In this document: piece after piece, positions 12,738 to 24,290 of the stretch
Numbering within the stretch: position 1 is the stretch's first letter
Layout: the number at the start of each line of letters is the position of its first letter
DNA from: Chinchilla lanigera
Taxonomy: Eukaryota; Chordata; Mammalia; Rodentia; Chinchillidae
Assembly (NCBI RefSeq): GCF_000276665.1
Contig: NW_004955466.1
Span: 8,584,070 to 8,648,069 of the forward strand
Direction: 5' to 3'
Length of the DNA: 64,000 bases
Notes under the pieces: generated by a model
What the model saw: only the letters and a program-made list of their open reading frames with translations
What the model was told of the DNA's origin: nothing
Databases searched by the model: none
Program-made: the position numbers and the translations under genes

Positions 12738-12778
<41 letters not shown>
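12738..12778. repeat. (TG)n microsatellite
   Basis: About 20 uninterrupted TG units directly after an A/G-rich L1 tail, a common seeding site for microsatellites. Confidence 0.97.
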
Positions 12779-12780
<2 letters not shown>

Positions 12781-12915
12781 AAGATAGTTAAGATAGTTAT
12801 AATACTAATTTCTCTTAGTTCATTACAAAGAGAGATTTATGTTAACACTGGACAATATTTAATGCCTCTATCTTGTATTCTGAGTAACTACTTTGAAGCT
12901 AATAATATACAATCT

Positions 12916-13035
12916 GGTTTTTCTTTTTGTTTTTGTTTTTGCCTTCTTTTTCCCCCCTGGTACCAGGAATTGAACTCATGACCTCGTGCTTGCCAGGCAG
13001 GCACTGTGCTGCTGAGCTAAATCCCCAGCTCTTAC
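12916..13035 (-). repeat. ID SINE, antisense, with TSD
   Basis: Reverse complement of GAGCTGGGGATTTAGCTCAG, CAGCACAGTGCCTGCC, TGGCAAGCACGAGGTCATGA and GTTCAATTCCTGGTACC, the ID form seen throughout the window. A T-rich tail precedes it on the plus strand. A perfect 12-bp duplication AATATACAATCT lies at 12904-12915 and 13036-13047. Confidence 0.92.
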
Positions 13036-13449
13036 AATATACAATCTATTAGTTATTGTTCCTCTCCTATTATCTTATTTTCAAATTCTGGGGTTTTTTC
13101 TCTTAAGAAAAATCCTTTGCCCTTCTAGTCACGACCACATGTATAATGCGATGGTGACAGTACTTTATCTGGCAGCGCACTGAATATACATCAACAGTGA
13201 AACCCAAACCAGCTCAATCTCCATCATGTTCACTTGACCCAGCAAAGGAGGATGGGTACTCACTTCCTGACACAAGTACTATCTCCCTCCTTTTTTTCTG
13301 TTCTATGCATGATGTCTTACATTCAATCAAAAATTAAGAGAAATGCAAAAACCCAGGTTGTTTGGATTTTGTAATCACTGGTTTATAAATATAATTCAGT
13401 TTCTTTAGTAGATATATGATGCAATTATATATTTATTCTTTAGTGAGTT

Positions 13450-13790
13450 TTGGCCATTTGAATCTTTTAAATACCTGTTTCCTTTTATCAGAGGTACCAA
13501 CGTACCTGCTGGTTTGTTGTCAAATCTATGCCCATAGACTTATTCATCATATTCTGTTAGTAACCTTGTAATGCGTGTGGGGTCTGTAATGATTTCCCTC
13601 TCTCATGCCTGATATTGGTAATTTCTGTATGTGTCTTTTTTCCTTGGCTGTCTATAGGTGTATCAATTTTATTGATCTTTTCAAGGAATTAGCTTTTGTT
13701 TTCAATGACTTTCTGAATTCTGTTTCTATTTTCAATTTTATTGATTTCTACTCTTATTTTTATGGTTTGTGTTGCAATGAATTTTTCTTT
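13450..13790 (-). repeat. Old L1M fragment, antisense
   Basis: GGTGTATCAATTTTATTGAT, CTTTTCAAGGAATTAGCTTT and TTGTTTTCAATGACTTTCTG match antisense L1M ORF2 (reverse transcriptase region upstream part). The same old element appears to continue at 16855-17830 beyond a younger L1. Confidence 0.65.
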
Positions 13791-13829
13791 TTTCTTTTCT
13801 TTCTTTTTTTTTGTACATAACACATCTCA

Positions 13830-16800
13830 ATTCATTCTCTTGCCTGCACCTATATCTTCAAGAGTTGTACCTACTTTATCTTCAGGAGATTAAGTGTTTC
13901 TGTTTTGACATTTAGGTCTTTGATCCATTTCTATTTTAGTTCAGTACATTGTGAGAAATAGGGTGTAAATGCAATCTTCTGCATATGGATTACCAGTTTT
14001 CCCAGCACGATTTATTAAAGAGACTATCTGTTCTCCAGTGTATGTTTTGGCCCCTTCGTCAAAGATCAAAGATAAAATATCTCAGTGTGACTGGGGTTGT
14101 TTCCAAGTCTTCTTTTCTGTTCCGTTGATCCATATTTCTGTTTGTATGCCAGTACCATGCTGTTTTTTATGACTGTAGCTTTGTAATATAACTTGAAGTA
14201 TGGGTTGTGATGCTTCCTGCTTTGTTTTTATTGCTCAGAATTGCTTTTGCTATTCTTGGTCTCTTCTTGTTCCATATAAATTTTAGGATTGTTTCCTGTA
14301 GTTCTGTGAGAAATGCTTTTGCTATTTTGATTGGTATTGCATTAAATATGTATATCAGTTTTGGAAGCATGGCTTTTTTGACTATATTGGTTCTGTCTAT
14401 TCAGGAACATGGGATATCTTTCCAATTCCTGATGTCTTCTTCAATCTCCTTTTTCAGAAAATGTTGTAGAGATCTTCTACTTCCTTGGTCAGCTTAATCC
14501 CTAAGTATTTCATTTTTCTTGATACTATTGTGATGGTGTGATTGATTTTGATGTGTTGATTTGATTTTGTGTCCTGCTATACTATTGTTATGGTTTATAT
14601 ATAGGTGTCTCCCCAAAGCCTCATGTGCTCACAGGTAGGGGTTTTGGGAGGTGATTGGGTCAAGGGGGTGTTGATATTCATTAGTCCATTGATGGATATA
14701 TAGCTAAATGTGATTGTTGTTGCTGAGTCTTCTTTTCTTTTTTGTTGTTTTTTTCGTTTTTTTGTTGGTGGGAGTGCATATTGATGCAACCACTTTTTTG
14801 TTGGGCCTTGTCTAGTTTTGAACAAAGCAGGAAGCATCATAACCCATACTTCAAGTTACAGAGCAATGCTAGCTTCTAGTAGTCACTTTGGGAATACTCC
14901 TTCCCTTCTAATTTCACTTTTGAGGAGTATTGGCATTACATTTTTTCCTCAAGTTCTTATAGAATTCAGTAGTGAATCCATAGGCTTCTTCTCTTGGTAG
15001 GTTTTTACTGAGCTTCTTCTCTTGGTAGGTTTTTACTCCTGGTTCAACTTTATTGCCTGCTATTGGGTTATTCCAGATTTTTATATCTACTTGGTTCAGC
15101 TTTAGTAATTAATATGTATTGAAGTATTCCCCATTTCTTCTGAATTCTACAGGTTTTTGGAGCAGTTATTAATAATCTGGATTTCATCAGTGTCCATTGT
15201 GATTTTACTTTTTTCACTTCTAATTGCAATGATGTGAATCTTTCCTTTTTCTGATAAGATTGCCTAAGGGCTTGTCTATTTTGCTTATTCCTTTGAATAA
15301 CCAGCTCTTTGATTCATTGATTCTTTGTATTTTTTTAGTCTAAATTTCATCTCTGATCTTTGTAGTTTCTTTCCTTGAGTAGCTCTGGATTTGGATTGTT
15401 CTTATTTCTCTGGGACTTTGAGGATCTTCATTAGGTTATTTATTTGGCTCACTCTGTTATTCTTATATGAACATCCACAGCTATAAACTTTCCTCTTAGG
15501 ACTGCTTTCATTGTGTCTCTTAGGTTCTGGTATATTAGGCTGGCATCATCTCTTAATTCTAGGAACCCCTTAATCTCTTCTGTGACCCATTAATTATTCA
15601 AAAATGTATTGTTTAATTTTGATATGTTTGGATAATTTCTGTGGTTTCTTTTGCCAGATTTCAATTTTTATTGTGCTGTGAACTAATAATATGCATGGAA
15701 TAGTTTCAGTTATTTTGCATTTACTTAAGCAAGGTTTATTGGCTAGTATGTGGTAAATTCTGGAGACTTAGCTATGCTACTGAGAACAATGTATATTCTG
15801 GTGTCATTGGTTGGAACACTCTGTAAATATCTGTTAAATTCATTTGTTCAAAGGTTTGATCCAACTTTGACTTTTTGTCTCATTGATCTATTTGTGAGTG
15901 GAGTATTGAGACCCCCTACTATAATTGTATTGGTGTTTATTTGATCTTTTATTACAGTAGTGTTTGTTTTATGAAGTTGGGTGTGGGGGTGTTTCATGCA
16001 TATATGCTTATAATTGTTATATATTCACTGAACTGTGCCTTAGACATAGAGGGTGACCTCCTTTGCCTCTTCTGATCAGTTTTGCCTTACAGTACACTTT
16101 GTCTGAAAGAGGGATAGTTATTCTGCTTCGTTTTTTTGGGGGGCGTGGTGGTCCTGTAGTGTGGAGTATTGTTTTCCATCGTTTGATTTTTAGTCTATGA
16201 CTTTCTTCTTTATGTTAAATGTGCTTCATGTATACAGCTTACTGATGGATTTTGTTTTCTGATCCATTCTTATAGTCTGTGTCTTTTGATTAGGGAATTG
16301 GGATCATTCACATTGACAGGTATTACCAAATTTACTGATTTATTCTTTGTCATATTATTTTGCTGTTGCTGATTCCCTCCACCTCCTTTCTATTCCTGTT
16401 GCTTAACTGTTCACACTGCCTTCTGTGTTCTTCTATTGAACTTTTTGGCATTTTTTGCTTCATTTTCTGTTTTGAAGATATCTATGAGAATTGTTTGAAG
16501 TGGTCATGAATTTCTTACTGTGCTCTTTATCATGGAAAGACCCTTTTTTCTCCACCAATTTTGAAAGATACTTTTGCAAGATATATTATTCTGGGTTGGA
16601 TGTTGTTTTCTTTAAGGCTTGAAACACTTCCTCCAAGTTCTTCTGGTCTTTATGGTTTGTGTTGAGAAATGTGCTATCTATTAATTTTCTATTTTTTATT
16701 TTCAATTTCTGAGAGAGGAATGTCTTAATAACAGTAAATATGCCCATTTCTTTTCTTATTTCCATCAGTTTGCCTGTATTTTGAAACTTCCTTCTTAGGT

Positions 16801-16850
16801 ATATACACATGTAGGGTTGTCCTATCATCCTACATAATTGATATCTTCAT
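13830..16850 (-). repeat. Younger L1, antisense, rearranged
   Basis: Antisense L1 ORF2 and ORF1 remnants. Landmarks: TTTAGGTCTTTGATCCATTT at 13911, CAGCACGATTTATTAAAGAG near 14001, TTTATATCTACTTGGTTCAG near 15078, GTGTCTCTTAGGTTCTGGTA near 15510, GACCCCCTACTATAATTGTA near 15910, TTCTGGGTTGGATGTTGTTT near 16590. Many stops on the coding strand. 14590-14870 is disturbed by an LTR fragment and two sense-oriented L1 pieces. No functional protein remains. Confidence 0.82.
14585..14720 (+). repeat. MaLR-type LTR fragment (sense)
   Basis: TGTTATGGTTTATATATAGG, TGTCTCCCCAAAGCCTCATG, GGGAGGTGATTGGGTCAAGG and TCATTAGTCCATTGATGG match, in opposite orientation, the end of the antisense LTR at 10552-10941 (ACCATAACA terminus). 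It is truncated. Confidence 0.55.
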
Positions 16851-16854
16851 ATAT

Positions 16855-17830
16855 ATGTATATATTTCCCTATTAACATTCCTTGTTATAAAGTCTACTTT
16901 GTCTGATATTAATTTAGGCACTCTGGTTTTCTTTGGATCAATATGAGCAGGGAATATTTTTATTTACTTTTTAAATGTATCTATGCTTTTATATTTAAAA
17001 TACATGTTTTATAGACAAATACATGTTTTATAGAGTGGTCTTGCTTTTGCATGCAGCCTGACATACCTCCCTAGTGTGGTATGTCACATTTAATGCTCTT
17101 GCTGGATGTGGTGGCTCATGCCTATAATCCCAGCACTCGGGAGGCTGAGGCAAGAGGATTGTTGCAATTTTGAGACTAGGCTGGGCTACAAAGTGAGCTC
17201 AAGGCCAGCCTGAACTGCACAGGGAGACCCCGTCTTGAAAAGATAAAAACAAAACAAAACAAAACAAAAAAACACAGTTAATGTTCTTGTTGATATGATT
17301 CAATTAAAAGCTATCATCTTTCACATTATTTTCTTCTCTTATTCTAGCTATTCATTCTTTCATTTTTCTTCTGTCTTCTCTTGGGTTAATTGAACTTTTT
17401 ATTATTACATTTCCTCTCCATTATTTTACTTATGTCTCTTTAAAGTTTTTTTGTGTGGTTTTTCCAGGGTTTACCATATACATCATTAATTGACCAGAGT
17501 CCAGTTTCAAATAATATATTGCTCACTCGTAATGTAGGATCTTAACAATAGTGTGTTCTTCCATCTCAATCTTTGTATTATTATGACACATTTTATTTTT
17601 ACATGTCCTACACACACATAACAAGCTGCTACTTTTACCCTTGCCAGTCATCTATATTGTAGAATAATTTTAAATTTTAAATGCATTTTAGTTAACCTTT
17701 ATTTATTCAATTTCCAGTGCTCTTCACATCTCTATTTGGATGTGTGTTTCTGCCTTGTATCCCATTTTTCCTGCTTGAGGAATTTCTGCAAGGTCCTTTT
17801 TGAGTAGATCAACTGGCAGTAAATGCTTGG
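16855..17830 (-). repeat. Old L1M, antisense, interrupted by a B1
   Basis: AAGTCTACTTTGTCTGATAT near 16890, then, beyond the B1 at 17101-17276, CCAGGGTTTACCATATACAT near 17465, CAATTTCCAGTGCTCTTCAC near 17710 and AGGAATTTCTGCAAGG near 17779. This is the antisense order of the ORF1-ORF2 region of L1M. Degenerate. Confidence 0.7.
17101..17276 (+). repeat. B1 SINE with TSD
   Basis: GCTGGATGTGGTGGCTCATG CCTATAATCC start, AAGTGAGCTCAAGGCCAGCC duplication, GACCCCGTCTTGAAAAG end and (AAAAC)n tail. Direct repeats TTAATGCTCTTG and TTAATGTTCTTG flank it. It splits an older L1M. Confidence 0.92.
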
Positions 17831-19064
17831 TTTTTATTTCCCGTATTCCTGCCCCTTCATCAGAGGAGAGGGTACTCTATTTTTTCTGTTTCCTTCTGTC
17901 CCAGCAGCCTAGGAGGGAGGGAGTGGGGAAATACACAGCCTCACCTTGGCTTTCTCCCCACCCTGAGCTCCCCAGGGTGCCTTTCACTGGGTGAGCCCAA
18001 TGGGGAGCCAGAGGCAAGGGCACACCCTGAGAGTCTGGGAGGTCAGCCTCTTCCGCCAACAGCAGGTGGGGCCAAGTGCAGGGTGGCCAGCATGGCTGAC
18101 GAACTGAACCCTATCTTGTGCTCTGAAGTGACTGGGCTTAATACTGGCCTTGTTTTTCTATGACTCCTGGCTATGTTCAAAGGTGAAAGTGTTGAGGAAA
18201 TACTGCCAGCAGTGTCATTCTGAAGAGGCATCCCCTGATAGTCTTCCCAGAAAACTTCCCAAAGGCCAGAGTCAGAAGAGCCTCCCATATTGCTCAAATC
18301 AGAGAAGGATCTGGTATGACCAGGGTCCCAGCCCCATCATTCGGGCCTTTTCTAGTCACTGTGTCCCAGTGGCTTCCATCTGAGCTGTCTTCCTGGAGTG
18401 TGCTTCACACTCCTTTCCCTGCACTGACTCTTGTTCGCCCTTGCCAGGGTGTGCCCATTCCTTGAGCCCTTTCCTGGGCTCTCATACCTACTTGGCACTA
18501 CTCTGAAGGGGTCCCACAGTATCCACTGTTACCTCATTATAGTTTGGCTAGACAGGGGCTCCTAAAACAAGAGCTCATTTGGGGAGACCCCCCATGGCAC
18601 TAGGTTTGGGTGCAAATTAAAAATCAAAATCAAAGCAACAGGCAACACAAGGATATTCTCTGAACTCCCTGTGAGCAAAAGGCTGTAATAGGCAGATGAG
18701 CTTTGTGTTAGCGCTGTGACAGAGGGCAAGAGCAGGTGGCAGGATGGTTATCCCAAAAGCTCAACCTCTTCAATGATTTAGGTGGGAGAACCACATATGT
18801 GAGTATGGAGGGGGCTGATATCCAGGCAGCCAACTATGCCCTGGGGGCACCGTGTGGGAGGGTAGAAGATGTGAAAGACAGAGGTAAAGGTCAGTGCCCA
18901 ACAGTTATCACAGCCAGGGCCTAGAGAGAATGCATAAATGGGAGGTATTCAAGTTTGGAGACACCTCTGCAGGTTTCCCCGAGATGTAGCCTGTCTCTCC
19001 TGTGTTACTAAACACCACAGAAAATACAAAACCATTGCGTATAGCACCCACCCCACTCAGTAGT
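17831..19064. other. Intergenic, GC-richer, no gene recognised
   Basis: Unique-looking DNA with several short open frames on both strands. None has a recognisable domain or convincing exon boundaries. Confidence 0.5.
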
Positions 19065-19245
19065 TTAGAACCCAGGCCTTGGAGTCAGTCTTCTGTCCCA
19101 ACACTTACCACCTCTGACTCTGGACGCATTATTCAACTTCTCCGATCCTGCTCCATTATTGATAAAATGGAAATAATAATGTCCCTCCAAGAGACTGTTG
19201 TGAGGGGCAAATAAACTGGCAACATTAAAAACCTGGTAACTGCTC
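19065..19245 (-). repeat. MIR SINE, antisense
   Basis: GAACCCAGGCCTTGGAGTCA, CCAACACTTACCACCTCTGA, TTATTCAACTTCTCCGATCC, GATAAAATGGAAATAATAAT and AGACTGTTGTGAGGGGCAAA follow the antisense MIR consensus closely. Confidence 0.85.
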
Positions 19246-21919
19246 TCTTTTTTGACTAGGGGATTGAGGAGAGGAGTGACTGTGGGCTGGGTGGTCAGGA
19301 AAGGCTTCATAGAACACAAGACTTGAGCAGGGCCTGAGAAGATGGGTTTGGGATTTCTGTGGGTAATGAGCAAAAGAATGAATCAACTAATAACCCCAAA
19401 CACTAGTCATGCTAGAGAACTCCTATGGTCTCTGGGCCCCGAGACCAACTACTTTGGTTTCTGTTCTTCAGTCAAGACTCTTGGCTCAGGCAACACCCCC
19501 TCAATGGCCCCTGCTTCCAGGTCTGGCTAATTCCCCTCCTGTTCAAAACCCCTATGATTTGCTACATGCCATGTGGCCCTCTAATTCCATCCCAAGGCTC
19601 CAGAGGTGCAGATCTGCAAACCAGCATGATTAGCCCCCATCGCTGGCTTCCCCCTCAGCATATAAATCTAGTGCCTGGGATTACCTCATGCCAGGAAACC
19701 GAAATCCAAGTCAGATGGTTAAGGCATTAATAGCAGTGAGTGTTGTAAAGACTCAACAATGCAAACCTTCCCAAAATGAACCATCCTGACCTCCCTCGCG
19801 CTGACAATGCGTATGTGACATCATGTGTAAATGAGCCTTAAATTTGAACCAGGTGCCGAGAGCTGTCTGGCGTCTCCTGGCTGCTGTATTAACCACTAAC
19901 GTGCACAAGGGGATTCTGAGGCAGTAAAATGGAGCAAGAGCAATGGCAGTGACCAGAGCTGGGGCACAGCAGCTGTGGCAGTGAACATTCAAATCACGCC
20001 CACCCTGTTAGGCCCAGGGGCCCCCAGGCCCTGTAAGGCCTATTTCCGGAGGGCTGGGAAGCACAGGGAATTTGATTGCCTGCACTTGGAGACTAAAGCT
20101 CCCCATGCAAATCAAACTACTTGAATTTGCTTCCTCACCTTGATTCTGAGCTCTGTTTTGATTTGCATCTGTGAAGGAAGGACTCTGAAGCCCAGCCTGC
20201 AGTAGCAGAGAGCAAGAGTCCAAAGCCAATGACATGCAGGTAGAAGGAGCTTCCAGTATATTTTTGGAAGCCACAATTATTTTCCAAAGGAGAGAGCTCT
20301 AAATCCTCAGGTGCTGTGAGTTTCAGCAGGCTGGAATCTGGAGATGAAGGTATGTGTTTGTTCATCTGGGATCACAGATCTCTTCAGTGAGGCCTCCCTT
20401 CACGGCGGGTCACATGACACACAGGCCGCACATAACGCTGGGAGTAGTAGTCAGGTGTGCCACATGGGTGAGGTGGTCCCACTGTTGTGAGTCACAGGTA
20501 GGACAGAGTAGATGAAGAAGACTAAAAGTGAGTTAGGAAGAAACAGTTCTAAAAATTAAGCCTAAATAAAATGAAAGGGTTCTGGTTGTATTTTCTGATA
20601 CTAACTTTTCATGGTGTTCAATCCCAGGTTATTAACAGCTTGGTAATGTTAGTAGCCTGTGTTCACTGACGGGTTCTAGGTTCTAACAGGTCTCTAGACA
20701 CTGGAGAGTGAGGGCAAGAAAAAGGTACACAAAGTGAGTTTCTCTTGATGAAACTGTTCTAGAAGCTCCACACATGCAGGTGAAAATGCATATTCCATGA
20801 ATCCCATAGGATTTCAGCTTCAAAGAAATCCTTTGTTGTTCAAGGCATATTCTCAAACCAATAGTTGGAGTTGCCTGGGGTGGAGGACACGGGAGGCAAG
20901 TCCTGAATGGAGGACATAAAGGGGATGGCAAAGGCAGTATCTTTCCTAAAGGGCTTTACAAGGTGGTTAGACAGGTTAACATATGAGGCTGTGTGTGTTT
21001 TATAATGTAAGGAAATTAAACGTAGCATCAAGATGCTGCAAGTGGATTTCCTGAGTAATGGAGCAAACAGAGTTAAAATAAGCCATAGTCTGAGAAGACC
21101 TTCTAGTGAAGGGGAGTGTGGGAAACTTTAGGGAAGGGAAAGAACAAAGGAGAGGGAAAGTAGCATGAAGGACTCACACAAAAGTATGGAGAAAAACACT
21201 CCATGAGAAGTCCCTTAAGATAGCAAAAGGATTTCCTAAAACTTCAGAAAAGAACTCGCGCCTATCTGGGCTGACACATGGAACAAACTCAGTGTGAGTT
21301 TTTAGATGACTGGCCCTCTAAGGCTGAAGGTGCTACTTTGAAGTTGTTGGAAGATCGTGACAGTGCTGATTCAATACAGAGAGACAGGTCATCTTTCCCA
21401 CCACCACTTTGGATCATGCCTTCCTCCAAGGCCTTCAAGAGGACCTGCTTTCTGCTGGATATAAAGTCCAATCTCAGCCTGGCTTCCAGCATTCTCTGCA
21501 GCTAGGATCCCACCCTTCAGCTTATTTCTCAAGTTGTTACTAGATCTTTGACATTTTTACTTGTCATTTCCAAAGCCTATCTTGCATTTTCTTTTGCATT
21601 GTTGGTATTTTCTTTCCCAGCAGGAGTTCTCTCCTGTCATTCTCATTTCCACTTTAATTTTTATTTCAGCTGTAACTTCCTCCACAAAATCTTCCTTACC
21701 CACTCAAAAGACAGGGACCCCCAAACACCATGAATTGATGAGTTCAGTGGAACTTTTCATGTCCCTATGCTCACCAAGATCCATCAACAATGAGTGCTCC
21801 TTCCAGTGAGCACCCATTGATGGCCTGGTGTGTACGTTTTGCATGCAGTCACCAAATTCTGTCCTGCAGGATATCTATACTACCTATTATCATACTCAAG
21901 TCACCTCCACTGGATTGTG
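19246..21919. other. Intergenic, mostly unique, candidate regulatory DNA
   Basis: No gene recognised. 19790-20340 holds a TGACATCA (CRE-like) site near 19817 and two octamer motifs listed separately; it shows no repeat signature. 21050-21250 is purine-rich. Confidence 0.5.
20105..20168. promoter_or_regulatory. Two octamer (POU) motifs in inverted orientation
   Basis: ATGCAAAT at 20105-20112 and ATTTGCAT at 20161-20168, exact octamer sequences on opposite strands about 48 bp apart, in repeat-free DNA. Octamers bind POU-domain factors (known). Function here is inferred only from motif presence. Confidence 0.3.
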
Positions 21920-22280
21920 AATTAGTCAGCTTTCTTGTCACTGAGACACAGTACCTGACATTCATAGCTTAGAGGAAGAGAGGTTTAACTTGGCTCATAG
22001 TTTCAGGGGATTCAGTCCTTGGTTGGCTTGTTTCTTCATAGTGGAGGGGTATTATGGAGCAAAGTTGGTATCCAGGAAGCCAAACATGGAAAGAGTGCCA
22101 GAGAAGAAACAATGAGAGACTGAATCTAGACCCCAAGGACATGCCTCCATGACCTACCCAGATGATCCCAGAAGTGTGCTTTGCTAATTCCATGGGCAGC
22201 TGCCAAGCCAATCAATTTAATAGTAAGCTTAACTATCACATCCCACACCATGGGAACTGGATACCCAAACACATCTCCTT
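21920..22280 (-). repeat. ERVL-MaLR-type LTR, antisense
   Basis: AATTAGTCAGCTTTCTTGTC ACTGAGACACAGTACCTGAC, AGGAAGAGAGGTTTAACTTG, GTTTCAGGGGATTCAGTCC and CATGCCTCCATGACCTACC are shared in order with the copy at 23997-24290. Related to the 10552-10941 LTR. Confidence 0.6.
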
Positions 22281-22307
22281 AAACCATACTTAATCTAACC
22301 ATACTTA

Positions 22308-22395
22308 ATGCGAGATAGTTTTTTCATATTAAGCATAATTATTAACTTAATGACAAGTTAATAATTATGCTTAACATGATACAACTATCTTGCAT
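22308..22395. repeat. Long foldback (inverted repeat)
   Basis: Perfect 20-bp arms TTAAGCATAATTATTAACTT (22329-22348) and its reverse complement (22355-22374) around a 6-base loop. Outer arms AGATAGTT (22313-22320) and AACTATCT (22383-22390) are in exact register, with 5 of 8 pairs between them. Just upstream CCATACTTAAT is tandemly repeated (22286-22309). It could be a small MITE, a cruciform or a hairpin RNA; no family recognised. Confidence 0.9.
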
Positions 22396-23156
22396 ACAAG
22401 TGAGAATGAAATAATCCCTTTCCCATGGTTCCAGCATTTCTGAGAAGTCCAAATCAAAGTCTCTTCTGAGATTTAAGGCAAACTCTTAGCTGTAAATCTC
22501 TGTAAAAATAAAAAACAAATTACATAATCCCAAAGTACAAGAGCTTGGGGTAAAACATTCCCATTCCAAAAGGAAAGAATAAAGGAGTTGAAAAGAATTG
22601 GACAGAAACAAGACTGAAACCCAGCAAGACAAATATTAAGTCATATAGTTCTATATCTGACAAATGAAGCACATGGTGGTAAGATGTGAGTTCTAAAGGG
22701 CTTGAGTGGCCCCACCCCATCACCTTCCTAGTTGAAGTACACATGGCTTCTCTCAGCTTGGGTCTGCTCAGAACTTGCAGACTTTCTTGACAGAAGTTCA
22801 TGTTCCTGACATCTTCCATTTCCTGTGGTCTCCAACACACCTTTGATTCCATTCCCACAGCTTTATGAACTCCCTTCTTAGGGGAACATTGCCTGACTTC
22901 CCAGGCCTTCATTTGAAACCTAGATGGAAGTATTTACAACCCAACAACTCTTGCATTGTCAATGTCAGTAAAACCAGCATTATGAGGACACCAAGGAATG
23001 CTACCAACTGAACCAGTAGCCAGGGCTCCTTGGACAATGGCTGCAACAAACTCTGAATGTCTGAATGAGCAAAGCAAAATGAATCCTGGGGAACCAATTC
23101 CTTAGGCAGTCCTGGTCAAGTAGGGTGTCCAAGGACTCTTTTCAAATGAAAAGTTA

Positions 23157-23346
23157 TACTTTTTTGTGGTACTTGGGAGTGAATGCAGGGCTTTCACACT
23201 AAGCTACATTCCTAGCCCCTTTTTATTTTTTTTACTGTTGACATAGGGTCTTACTAAGTCACTAAATTGCCCATGTGTAGTTCGAACTTGTGATCTCCCT
23301 GCCTTATAGATTCCTTGGCTTGTAGACATACAACACCATGCCCTGC
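23157..23346 (-). repeat. B1-dID dimeric SINE, antisense
   Basis: An antisense ID module (GTGGTACTTGGGAGTGAATG, CACTAAGCTACATTCCTAGCC) is followed by an antisense B1 module (GACATAGGGTCTTACTAAGT, GATCTCCCTGCC, ACACCATGCCC). The order fits the old rodent B1-dID dimers. Diverged. Confidence 0.78.
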
Positions 23347-23996
23347 TGAAAGGTCATACTTTTGCACCTTTGAGACTGCAATGAGTGGGATCCTGATAAT
23401 TACTAAGATGCCCTCAAGACATTGTTCTTCTTGTCCTTGTTCAGTGTTTTGTTTCGTTCTTACTGGCACTAATGTCTTCAGAAGCCATACCTCTTTATAC
23501 TTTATAACATGTTTTCTGCCCAAAATGTAAATTTTTCTGCTCTTTTTCTGCTCTTTATTCTCACTATAAATCTGGCTGAAACAGCCAGCAGTACCCATTT
23601 CACCACCTCAATGTTGGGCTGCTTGGAGATTTCTACTGCCAGATAATTTTTTTTTTTTAGATTAATTTGTAACCCTTAAATTCAGCCTCACACAAAAATC
23701 TCAGGACATGGGTAAAATATAGACACATTTTCTGCCAGAGTGTAACACACATGCCCTCTATTTCAATTGCCAATAAAGTCTTTATTCCTCTAAAATTTCC
23801 CAAGCATGGCCTTTACCGTCTATTTCTATCAGCATTTTTGTCTCTGAGCTCCAGCCAGCATTACCCAGAAGGCACTCTTACAGAATTCTAAGTTTTCTCT
23901 TGCTGGCATCTTGAAACTTTTCCAAATTCCTCCTGCAAACTGATTCCAGAAGCTTCTGAATCACATGCAGTGACCCCACTCCCAGTATGATATTCT

Positions 23997-24290
23997 GTAT
24001 TAGTCATCTTTTCTATAATTGAGACACAGCATTTGATATACACAACCTTTAAGGAGGAAAGGTAAAATGATGATGGTGATGATAATTTGACTCACGGTTT
24101 CAGGGGATTCAGTCCATAACTGGTTGGCTCCATGGCAGGAACATCATATGGATGGGCATGATAAACCAAAGATGCTTAGTTCATGGCAGGTGGGAAGCAG
24201 AACGTGGAACAGAGCCAGAGAAAATGTGGCCAGCAACCACAGAAAGACCTCAAGCTCATGCCTCCATGACCCACCAAGATGTGTATTTTA
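23997..24290 (-). repeat. ERVL-MaLR-type LTR, antisense
   Basis: TATTAGTCATCTTTTCTATA ATTGAGACACAGC, GTTTCAGGGGATTCAGTCCA, TTCATGGCAGGTGGGAAGCA and CATGCCTCCATGACCCACC, collinear with the copy at 21920-22280. A short GATGATGGTGATGAT expansion is inside it. Confidence 0.6.
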
